DNA of 6,013 bases, from NCBI GenBank assembly GCA_003450735.1, contig DMEZ01000075.1, forward strand, positions 1 through 6,013, written 5' to 3'. This stretch comes from Elusimicrobiota bacterium. Its GTDB lineage: Bacteria; Elusimicrobiota; Elusimicrobia; UBA1565. Both the position numbers and the translations under genes were made by a program. Below are positions 1 to 5,247 of this stretch, piece after piece. Under the pieces are notes generated by a model. The model made no database searches. It saw only the letters and a list, made by a program, of their open reading frames with translations, and was not told where the DNA came from. Numbering within the stretch: the stretch's first letter is position 1; each line of letters opens with the position of its first letter.

Positions 1-32
1 CGCGAAGCGGCTTCGTTCAACGTTAATTGAAC
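1..32 (-). other. Putative integron recombination site (attI or attC half) at window edge
   Basis: Read on the minus strand, GTTGAAC (21 down to 15) fits the integron core GTTRRRY exactly; strand exchange would fall between its G and TT. Just beyond it, minus-strand GCCGCTTCGCG (11 down to 1) is the kind of GC-rich hairpin sequence I recall from the middle of class 1 attC sites. Plus-strand bases 3-15 form a small hairpin (CGAAG, CGG, CTTCG), and 15-32 is an inverted repeat, GTTCAA and TTGAAC around six bases. A second reading is an attC right half on the plus strand ending near GTTAATT (22-28), but that has a T where the core wants a purine. The nearby intI gene makes a recombination site plausible. 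The partner half would lie outside the window, so attI and attC cannot be told apart. Confidence 0.5.
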
Positions 33-36
33 TGAA

Positions 37-52
37 CAGCCTATCTAGGCTG
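37..52. repeat. Short palindrome
   Basis: CAGCCTA and TAGGCTG are perfect 7-base arms separated by two bases. It lies between the candidate leftward promoter (60-68) and the putative recombination core (15-21), so it would be in the 5' leader of any cassette transcript. It could be an operator or a small hairpin (6-bp stem, 4-base loop). No T-run follows on either strand, so it does not look like a terminator. Confidence 0.4.
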
Positions 53-59
53 ATAAAGA

Positions 60-68
60 ATCATAACA
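60..68 (-). promoter_or_regulatory. Candidate leftward cassette promoter (Pc-like), extended -10
   Basis: The minus strand reads TGTTATGAT, an extended -10 (TGn followed by TATGAT, 5 of 6 matches to TATAAT). I see no good -35 at 16-18 bases. Initiation would fall near 53 and run left through the palindrome and the putative core at 15-21, the position expected for a promoter serving integron cassettes. The region is AT-rich, so chance -10 matches are common. Confidence 0.35.
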
Positions 69-125
69 CGAAATAACACCCTTTTATCCTCATTAATTCC
101 GGAGAATCGGACGATATATTAAACC

Positions 126-156
126 CTCAAACACTGCAGGTCTTGCAGTCCTTGAG
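126..156 (-). terminator. Imperfect inverted repeat after intI, possible terminator
   Basis: CTCAA (126-130) pairs with TTGAG (152-156) and ACTGCA (133-138) pairs with TGCAGT (144-149). A 2x2 internal mismatch separates the stems and the loop is five bases. It lies 17 bases beyond the intI stop codon, where a terminator is expected. On the minus strand the following sequence is GGTTTAATATAT, with no clean T-run, so intrinsic termination would be weak. It may instead be structure belonging to the integron attachment region. Confidence 0.35.
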
Positions 157-172
157 ATCGTCCCACCCCCGC

Positions 173-1387
173 TCAGAGCTTGATCCTATCCGCCGGACTC
201 TGCACCCCCCTCCCCCCCTTGTTCAGGACATGGGTGTAGATCATCGTCGTGCTCACGTCCTTGTGCCCGAGCAGCTCCTGGATCGTCCGGATGTCGTGCC
301 CGTCCTCCAGAAGGTAAGTAGCGAAGGAGTGCCGGAGTGTATGGCAGCCCGCCGGCTTGGCGATGCCCGCCTTGATCCGCGCCTCCTTGAAGGCTCGTTG
401 AAGGACGGTCTCGTGGAGGTGATGCCGCCGCTTCTCGCCGCTGAGGATGTCGACATAGTGGGTCGTGGCCGGGAACACCCACTGCCACCCCCACTCCTTC
501 CCGGCGTTGGGATACTTCCTGTCGAGGGCGTTGGGCATGACCACGCGGCCCAAGCCCATCTTCAGGTCGGCCTGGTGCTGTTCCTTGACGTGGCCCAGGT
601 GGCAAAGGAGCGGCTCCCGCACCGCCACAGGCAGCATGGTGTAGCGGTCTTTATTGCCCTTGCCGCCTCGCACCAACAACTGGTTCTTGTCGAACTCCAC
701 GTCTTTGACGCGGAGCGTGCAGCATTCCATCAGCCTCAGGCCCGCCCCGTACAGGAGCATCGCCATAAGACGGGGGACGTTCCTCAGATATCCCAGCACT
801 TTCTGGACTTCGTCCTGGGTCAGCACGACGGGAAGCCGGATAGGCATCTTGGCTCGGACCATCCCGTCGAGATAGCCGATGTCCTTGGCGAAGACTTGCC
901 GATACAGGAACAGGAGCGCGTTCAGCGCCTGATTCTGCGTCGAGGCGCTGACGTGTGCGCCGGTCGCCAGGCTGGATAGAAAATCCTCGATTTCCTTCTT
1001 ACCCAACTCCTCCGCCGGCCGGCTGCCGTGGTACGAGAGGAACCTCTGCGCCCAGGCCGCATAGGTCTCGGCCGTCCTTGGGCTGTATTGCTTCACGCGG
1101 ACGGCATCCCGGATACGCTCCAGGATAGAGCCCGATGAAGAAGCCTTGGGCGCCGGCGGAGGCGTCGCCTCGGCCCTCATGTCCTCCACCGCCTCCCCCT
1201 CGAAGAGCGCCCGCAGGCGCGAGACCATCTCCGGGACGTCCGGCACCGTCCAATGCTTCTCGATCGGGTGCCATCGCCTCCCCCGGATGGTCTTGATCTT
1301 CTCGACCCGCTCGGCGGAGTACGGCAGGCGCACCACGAGCCTTCCCGGGTCGCCCGGCCTCACCTGTATCACGTTGTTTCGTTCCAT
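173..1387 (-). CDS. intI: Integron integrase (IntI-family tyrosine recombinase) with N-terminal extension
   Basis: A 404-residue tyrosine recombinase that would insert and excise gene cassettes between attI and attC sites. Catalytic residues are all visible: R218 (GAGLRLMEC), K243 (GGKGNKD), H349 and R352 (HTLRH), H375 (LLGH) and the nucleophile Y384 (TTMIYTH). Residues about 285-326 carry the insertion that separates IntI from XerC/XerD (ALDRKYPNAGKEWGWQWVFP, then RRHHLHE), and the C-terminus has the typical YTHVLNKGGRGVQSP. The core-binding domain spans about 87-175. Residues 1-85 are extra compared with IntI1 and contain a compact motif (YSAERVEKIK, GRRWHPIEKHWTVP) followed by an Ala/Pro/Ser linker. 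I chose ATG at 1387 because minus-strand GGGGGGA lies about seven bases upstream; a TTG at 1426 would add 13 residues without a ribosome site. GC is lower than in the permease genes, which fits acquired DNA. The 3' end faces the putative attachment site. No LexA box or clear own promoter is seen, so it may be read from the genes upstream. Confidence 0.95.
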   Translation of the reverse strand: MERNNVIQVRPGDPGRLVVRLPYSAERVEKIKTIRGRRWHPIEKHWTVPDVPEMVSRLRALFEGEAVEDMRAEATPPPAPKASSSGSILERIRDAVRVKQYSPRTAETYAAWAQRFLSYHGSRPAEELGKKEIEDFLSSLATGAHVSASTQNQALNALLFLYRQVFAKDIGYLDGMVRAKMPIRLPVVLTQDEVQKVLGYLRNVPRLMAMLLYGAGLRLMECCTLRVKDVEFDKNQLLVRGGKGNKDRYTMLPVAVREPLLCHLGHVKEQHQADLKMGLGRVVMPNALDRKYPNAGKEWGWQWVFPATTHYVDILSGEKRRHHLHETVLQRAFKEARIKAGIAKPAGCHTLRHSFATYLLEDGHDIRTIQELLGHKDVSTTMIYTHVLNKGGRGVQSPADRIKL

Positions 1388-1456
1388 GGCTTTTCCCCCC
1401 ACCCACAAGTACGTATCTGGGCCCAATTAAGTTCCATGCCCGGGGGACTGCTCTTC

Positions 1457-1849
1457 TCAGGGGTTCTTCGCCAGCTCTTCACGCACCCGCACGGCGGCGC
1501 GGAGCACGTGGCCCTTCAGGTAGGCCTGGTCGCCCCAGTTCATCTCGCTGAACCGGGCTTCGGCGAACTTCACGAAGTCGGACTTCCGGCCCTTCTTGCG
1601 GTAGGATTCCAGCAGGCGGAAGAGCAGGGACAGGATGTGGTCCCCAAGGGAGCCGACGAACCAGGCGGGCGGCAGGAAGGCTTCGTAGGTGTGCAGGTTG
1701 AAGCGGGCGGACTCCGACGCCTGGCGGATGAAATCGAAGCGCTCCGACTCCAGCTTCCCGCAGCGGGGGCAGGCCTCGTCCTTATCGAACGGGATGTAGT
1801 ACGCCTCGCACGCCGGGCACTGATGGTTGTAGGAGACGTGCAGCGTCAC
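1457..1849 (-). CDS. Small zinc-ribbon protein of unknown function
   Basis: A 130-residue soluble protein that I do not recognise by name. CPAC (11-14) and CPRC (27-30), separated by 12 residues, form a standard four-cysteine zinc ribbon. The rest is probably helical, with aromatic-rich stretches (AFLPPAWFVGSLGDHILSLL at about 57-76; MNWGDQAYLKGHVLRAAVRV at about 103-122), which suggests a protein- or nucleic-acid-binding adaptor rather than an enzyme. It starts at GTG, overlapping the TGA of the upstream gene as GTGA, with no strong ribosome site of its own, so translation is probably coupled. A 69-base gap with no visible terminator separates it from intI in the same direction. No attC-like site flanks it, so it does not look like an integron cassette. 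Confidence 0.75.
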   Translation of the reverse strand: MTLHVSYNHQCPACEAYYIPFDKDEACPRCGKLESERFDFIRQASESARFNLHTYEAFLPPAWFVGSLGDHILSLLFRLLESYRKKGRKSDFVKFAEARFSEMNWGDQAYLKGHVLRAAVRVREELAKNP

Positions 1850-2313
1850 ACGCCCGGTTCGGGCTCAGGCTCAGGGTCGGGCTCGGGCTCGGGCGGCGGG
1901 GGCGGCTGGGGGATGGCGCGGTAGGACGCCTCGACCTTGCACTTGAGCTCGACGCCGCAAGGCTCCGAGCCGCCGTAGCGGGGGGTCTGGCACTTGCCGC
2001 TGGCTTCCGAGGCGGGCAGGGCGGCCTCGAGGATCTCGCGGAGCTTCGCCTCGAGGTTGAACTGGCCCGTGCCGCAGTTGCCGGGGCAGGAGGCGTTGAA
2101 GTCGCAGACGCTCTCGGGTTTGAAGGTGCGGGTCTCCTCGCCCACGACATGCCCCTGCGAGGAGATGAACCTGAGCTCGATCTTCAGGGAGGCGACCGTC
2201 GGGAAAAGGTCTTCAAGATGGCTGCCCCGCCCCTGCTCCTGCCTGCGCTGGACTTTCAGGACGTTCTTGGGGGTCTCGGGGGCCTTGTGCCTTTTCTTGA
2301 AGAATCTCGCCAT
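1846..2313 (-). CDS. Cysteine-rich hypothetical protein with Pro-Glu tail
   Basis: A 155-residue protein that I do not recognise. The N-terminus is basic (MARFFKKRHK) with no signal peptide. Six cysteines (C70, C76, C80, C108, C119, C125) fall in two groups of three (SVCDFNASCPGNCGTG; GKCQTP to ELKCK), which suggests metal binding or disulfides. Residues about 137-153 form a low-complexity tail of prolines and alternating Pro-Glu/Asp, probably unstructured. The ATG at 2313 has a strong AGGAGG ribosome site (2321-2326) seven bases upstream. It is translationally coupled to the zinc-ribbon gene by a GTGA overlap, and the shared cysteine-rich character hints that the two act together. A candidate promoter at 2338-2346 would begin its transcript. 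Function is unknown. Confidence 0.7.
   Translation of the reverse strand: MARFFKKRHKAPETPKNVLKVQRRQEQGRGSHLEDLFPTVASLKIELRFISSQGHVVGEETRTFKPESVCDFNASCPGNCGTGQFNLEAKLREILEAALPASEASGKCQTPRYGGSEPCGVELKCKVEASYRAIPQPPPPPEPEPDPEPEPEPGV
1856..1897. repeat. Hexamer repeat encoding a Pro-Glu tail
   Basis: Seven degenerate tandem hexamers on the plus strand, GGTTCG, GGCTCA twice, GGGTCG, GGCTCG twice and GGCGGC, encode the acidic Pro-Glu/Asp tail of the cysteine-rich protein on the minus strand. Because the unit is six bases, slippage would change tail length by Pro-Glu pairs without shifting frame. A G-rich run continues to about 1913. Confidence 0.8.
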
Positions 2314-2320
2314 TCGGTTT

Positions 2321-2326
2321 CCTCCT
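2321..2326 (-). promoter_or_regulatory. Strong ribosome binding site
   Basis: Minus-strand AGGAGG lies seven bases before the ATG at 2313, which fixes the start of the cysteine-rich protein. It is one of the two consensus ribosome sites in the window. Confidence 0.8.
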
Positions 2327-2337
2327 GAAGATGCCTC

Positions 2338-2346
2338 ATTGTATCA
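2338..2346 (-). promoter_or_regulatory. Candidate extended -10 promoter for the two small genes
   Basis: The minus strand reads TGATACAAT: the TGn extension plus TACAAT (5 of 6 matches to TATAAT). No convincing -35 lies 16-18 bases upstream, as is usual for extended -10 promoters. Initiation near 2331 would leave a leader of about 18 bases with AGGAGG and then the ATG at 2313. The element touches the T-run of the preceding operon's terminator. Confidence 0.45.
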
Positions 2347-2364
2347 AAATCGGCGTGAACGCCG
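2346..2364 (-). terminator. Rho-independent terminator of the permease operon
   Basis: The minus strand carries CGGCG, TTCA, CGCCG, a perfect GC-rich stem (extendable by one T-A pair), followed at once by ATTTTGA. It begins 15 bases past the stop codon of the last permease gene (2379). The stem is short and the T-run is only four, so it is modest in strength, but position and orientation fit. Confidence 0.6.
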
Positions 2365-2378
2365 GCGGACAATGCCGT

Positions 2379-3602
2379 TCAAAGATACCGCAGGGCCTCC
2401 GTGACCCGCAGGCGGAGCACGCGCAAAGCCGGGCCGACGGCGGCGAGCACGCTCACCCCGGCGGCGGCCGCGGCCGCCCGCAGATGCTGGCCCCAGACGG
2501 GCCGCAAGAAGACCCGGTCGTCGAAAGGCATGAAGTAGGCGAGGGCCTGGCCCACCGGCAGGCGCAGGCCCTCCGAGCCGAACCAGGCGATGAGCCCCCG
2601 GCCGAGCGCCAGCCCGAGAACGGCCCCCAAGGCGCCCAGGAAGAGCGCTTCCGCCAAAAGCAGGGAGACGAGCAGGGAGGGCCTCGCCCCGATGGCCCGC
2701 ATCACGCCGAACTCCCGGATGCGCTCGAAAAAGGACATCGAGACCGTGTTCAGGATGCCCAGCCAGACCACCAGCAGGATGACGAGGCTGATGACCACCC
2801 AGAACGCGTCCTGGAAGCGCTTGATGCCGACGACCTCGCTGTCGAGCTGCTCATAGGTGAACAGGGCCGCGCGCGGGTCGCCGAGCCGGAAGCCCAGGTC
2901 GGCGGCGGCCTCGTCGGTCCGTCGAGAGTCCTTGAGCTTCGCCACGACCTGGCTCGCCTGCCCCGGCCGCCCCTTGAGGCCCTGCGCGGCGTCGAGCCGG
3001 ACATAGGCGATCTGGCCGTCGAAGGTCACGCTCCCGGTGTCCAGGATGCCGGAAAGCCGGAAGAGCTCGGACTGCATCACCCCGTCGGGCCCCTGCGACA
3101 TCACCACGACCCGCTCGCCGAGGCGCAGGTCGAGCGTGGAGGCCAGGCGCCGGCCGATGACGATGTCGCGCGGCCCCGAGACGTAGCGCCCCGTCTTCAG
3201 GTAGCCGGGGATGAGGGAGAGGCGCTTCTCGTCCTCGGGCTCGACCCCCACGACGAGCGCCCCGCGGGAGGAGGCCGCCGAATGGAGCAGGGCCGTCAAA
3301 AGCAGGCGGGTGCCCGCGGCCGCCACTCGGGGGTCGGCGGCGAAGAGCGCCTTGAATCGTTCCGGGGCCTCCAGGAGCTTGTCCGGGAACTTGCGGTCCG
3401 TGGCGTCTTTGGCCTGGACCTGCAGATGGCCGGTGAACACCCCCGTGGACTTGTCGACCATCTGGCGCTGGAAGGACGAGAGCAGGCTCTGCCCGAACAC
3501 GATGGCCGCGACGCCGAAAGCGATCGAAGAGGCCATCAAAAGGGTGCGGCGCTTGCTGCGCCAGAGGCTGCGCCAGGCCAGGCGGGCGACCGGGAGCCTC
3601 AC
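2379..3602 (-). CDS. FtsX/LolC-E-type ABC transporter permease (second of pair)
   Basis: A 407-residue inner-membrane permease of the MacB/LolC/LolE/FtsX type. Topology is typical: TM1 at about 21-40, a large periplasmic domain (about 45-262), then TM2 (about 267-289), TM3 (about 312-338) and TM4 (about 375-396). The cytoplasmic segment FFERIREFGVMRAIGA (291-306) after TM2 is the family signature for coupling to the ATPase. It would probably form a heterodimer with the upstream paralogue and, with an ATPase not in this window, move lipoproteins or another envelope substrate. It starts at GTG, which overlaps the upstream TGA as GTGA, so the subunits are probably made together. The paralogues share FTGHLQVQA, a VEPE motif, FERIREFG and YFMPFD. 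The LolA-like neighbour supports a lipoprotein role, but substrate is not shown by sequence, so I give no symbol. Confidence 0.9.
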   Translation of the reverse strand: MRLPVARLAWRSLWRSKRRTLLMASSIAFGVAAIVFGQSLLSSFQRQMVDKSTGVFTGHLQVQAKDATDRKFPDKLLEAPERFKALFAADPRVAAAGTRLLLTALLHSAASSRGALVVGVEPEDEKRLSLIPGYLKTGRYVSGPRDIVIGRRLASTLDLRLGERVVVMSQGPDGVMQSELFRLSGILDTGSVTFDGQIAYVRLDAAQGLKGRPGQASQVVAKLKDSRRTDEAAADLGFRLGDPRAALFTYEQLDSEVVGIKRFQDAFWVVISLVILLVVWLGILNTVSMSFFERIREFGVMRAIGARPSLLVSLLLAEALFLGALGAVLGLALGRGLIAWFGSEGLRLPVGQALAYFMPFDDRVFLRPVWGQHLRAAAAAAGVSVLAAVGPALRVLRLRVTEALRYL

Positions 3603-4810
3603 AGGTGCCTCAGGGACTCGCTCGGCCGCATCCGGGCGGCCTTGAGCGCGGGCACGAGCCCTCCGACCAGGCTCGTCGCGAGCACGGCGCCCAGGGCCTG
3701 CAGGTGCCTGGGCCAGTCGAACTTCAGGCGCAGGACGGCGTCGAAGGGCATGAAGTAGTTGACCGCGTCCTTGAGCGGCAGGGCGAGGCCCCGGTGCCCG
3801 TACCAGCCGATGAGAGCGGCCCCCGCCGCCAGCCCCAGCGCCGCTCCGAGCAGGCAGAGCAGGCCCGCCTCCAGCAGGATCAGCCTCACGATGAAGGACG
3901 GGCGGGCGCCCATGGCCATGAGCAGGCCGAACTCGCGGATGCGCTCGAACATGGACATCATCATCGTATCCACGACCCCGAGGGCCACGATGGCGAAGAC
4001 CACGCCCAAGACGATGGCGAGCAGGGCGTCCTGGTAGCGGCGGATGGCCACGAGCTCCCGGTCGATGTCCGACCAGGCCAGCACGCGCACCGGCAGGCTT
4101 CGCAGGCGCGAGCCGAGCTGTTCCCGGACTTCGAGGGCGCGCTCGGGGTCCTTGAGGCGGATGACCAGGTTGTTGAATCCCCCCTCGCGCACGAGCAGGT
4201 CCTGAAGGCCGCGCAGGTGCACGTAGGCGAGCTGGGCGTCGAAGGTGGTGGAGCCTGTCCGATAGAGGCCGCTCACCTTGAAGCGCTCGGCGCCCATGCT
4301 GCCGTCCGAGGCCGCCGAGAGCACGACGGCCTCCGAGCCCACCTTCAGACCCAGCTGTTCGGCGAGCCGCACCCCGAGATAGAGGCCGTTGCTCTCACGG
4401 CCGAGGTACTCTCCCTGCTCCACGTAGCCGGCCAGGGTCGTGATGAGTTTTTCCTTCTCGGGCTCCACGCCGCAGAGCAGGACGCCCATCGAATCCTTCT
4501 CCGAGGAGAGCATCCCCGTCACATGCAGGCGCTTGCCCCAGGCCAGGACCTCGGGCGTCTGGGCCAGGGCCTTCTCGAGCTCTAAGCTCCGCGAGAGGTA
4601 CTTGTCGGGGAAGCGGAACTCCCCCGACCCGGGAGCCTGCACCTGCAGGTGCCCGGTGAAGAGGCTCGTGGACTTCTCGACAAGCTGGGCCTGGACGGCT
4701 TCGATGACGCTCTGCCCGAAGAGGATGGCGGCGAGCCCGAAGCCGATGGAGACCGCCGTGATGGCGGTCCGGCGGCGATTGCGCAGGACGTTGCGCCAGG
4801 CGAGCCTCAG
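3599..4810 (-). CDS. FtsX/LolC-E-type ABC transporter permease (first of pair), probable CTG start
   Basis: An inner-membrane permease of about 403 residues, paralogous to the next gene. TM1 is at about 17-36, the periplasmic domain about 40-255, TM2 about 263-286, the coupling signature MFERIREFG at 287-295, TM3 about 306-336 and TM4 about 368-389; the C-terminus is SESLRHL. The first standard start codon in frame is GTG at 4642, but that would remove TM1 and the shared FTGHLQ motif. The reading frame stays open and clearly homologous (LRLAWRNVLRNRRRT, then the FGQS motif) back to the OsmC stop TAG at 4823-4825. Between that stop and 4642 there is no ATG, GTG or TTG. A CTG at 4810, seven bases after AGGGGGA, is the best start; CTG at 4813 is the alternative. 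Reinitiation after OsmC termination, or readthrough of the TAG, would also make a full-length permease. Confidence 0.85.
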   Translation of the reverse strand: MRLAWRNVLRNRRRTAITAVSIGFGLAAILFGQSVIEAVQAQLVEKSTSLFTGHLQVQAPGSGEFRFPDKYLSRSLELEKALAQTPEVLAWGKRLHVTGMLSSEKDSMGVLLCGVEPEKEKLITTLAGYVEQGEYLGRESNGLYLGVRLAEQLGLKVGSEAVVLSAASDGSMGAERFKVSGLYRTGSTTFDAQLAYVHLRGLQDLLVREGGFNNLVIRLKDPERALEVREQLGSRLRSLPVRVLAWSDIDRELVAIRRYQDALLAIVLGVVFAIVALGVVDTMMMSMFERIREFGLLMAMGARPSFIVRLILLEAGLLCLLGAALGLAAGAALIGWYGHRGLALPLKDAVNYFMPFDAVLRLKFDWPRHLQALGAVLATSLVGGLVPALKAARMRPSESLRHL

Positions 4811-4817
4811 CAGGGCG

Positions 4818-4824
4818 TCCCCCT
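4818..4824 (-). promoter_or_regulatory. Ribosome-site-like sequence deciding the CTG start
   Basis: Minus-strand AGGGGGA overlaps the OsmC stop TAG and ends seven bases before CTG at 4810 and four before CTG at 4813. The spacing favours 4810. It would let ribosomes ending OsmC restart directly on the permease. Confidence 0.45.
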
Positions 4825-5236
4825 AGGACCAGACGTACTCGATCTCGACCTTCACGTCAGGGTGCAGGCTCTGCTTGACCGGGCAGAGCTCGGCGCCGCG
4901 CACGAGCTTCTGCTTCTGCTCCTCGGTGAAGCCCCGGGCGGGCATCGTCACCGTGCAGGCGAGATGCGCGATGCGGCGCAGGGGGGCGGACGCCATCTCC
5001 TTGACGACCTTCGCCCGCGCGCCGGAGATGTCGAGCCCGCCGCGCTTCGCCACGAGCCCCATGATGGTCAGGACGCAGGAGCCCAGGGCCGTGCCGACGA
5101 GGTCGGTGGGCGAGAACTGCTCGCCCTTGCCCCCGTTGTCGGCCGGGGCCTCGGTGAGCATCAAGGCCTTGGAGGGGCCGTGGACGGCCTTGCAGACGAG
5201 TTCTCCCTGATAGACGACCTCCACTTCAACGGCCAT
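4823..5236 (-). CDS. OsmC/Ohr-family protein
   Basis: A 137-residue cytoplasmic protein of the OsmC superfamily, whose best-known members reduce organic hydroperoxides with a pair of cysteines. The conserved features are present: FSPTDL (41-46) followed by ALGSC with C54, and AELCPVK with C118. The two-cysteine arrangement and length match the shorter OsmC/YhfA-like branch, so peroxide reduction is possible but the substrate is unknown. The start is ATG at 5236 with AGGAGG six bases upstream (5242-5247), overlapping the TAG of the LolA-like gene. Its stop is followed at once, in the same frame, by the first permease. Placement inside an envelope transport operon is unusual and may reflect only shared expression. 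Confidence 0.92.
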   Translation of the reverse strand: MAVEVEVVYQGELVCKAVHGPSKALMLTEAPADNGGKGEQFSPTDLVGTALGSCVLTIMGLVAKRGGLDISGARAKVVKEMASAPLRRIAHLACTVTMPARGFTEEQKQKLVRGAELCPVKQSLHPDVKVEIEYVWS

Positions 5237-5241
5237 GTTCG

Positions 5242-5247
5242 CCTCCT
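5242..5247 (-). promoter_or_regulatory. Ribosome binding site of the OsmC gene
   Basis: Minus-strand AGGAGG lies six bases before ATG 5236 and overlaps the stop codon of the LolA-like gene (TAGGAGG), which suggests translational coupling of the two. Confidence 0.8.

Noticed and set aside
27..56. Rightward promoter (TTGAAC followed by TGATAA)
   Set aside because: Both hexamers match poorly, and it would drive only antisense RNA into the intI 3' end.
143..979. Plus-strand open frame opposite intI
   Set aside because: It is antisense to the catalytic half of an unmistakable integron integrase and has no domain or ribosome site.
1385..1426. TTG start at 1426 for intI, adding 13 residues
   Set aside because: It has no ribosome site, whereas ATG 1387 has GGGGGGA at suitable spacing.
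1388..1456. attI site, LexA box or own promoter upstream of intI
   Set aside because: Only short palindromes (CCCGGG, TGGGCCCA, TACGTA) are present; there is no core consensus, no LexA-type dyad and no -35/-10 pair.
2351..2395. attC-like hairpin between the permease operon and the small genes
   Set aside because: It has no GTTRRRY/RYYYAAC core pair; the sequence is better explained as a terminator stem.
2331..3758. Long plus-strand open frame (475 codons) across the second permease
   Set aside because: It lies antisense to a clear FtsX-type permease; its product is a Gly/Arg/Pro/His-rich shadow of GC-rich codons with no domain.
3605..4585. Plus-strand open frame (326 codons) opposite the first permease
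   Set aside because: It has the same shadow composition and no recognisable motif, while the opposite strand encodes a full membrane protein with family signatures.
3599..4642. GTG at 4642 as start of the first permease
   Set aside because: It would delete TM1 and half of a motif shared with the paralogue, though the frame upstream is clearly coding.
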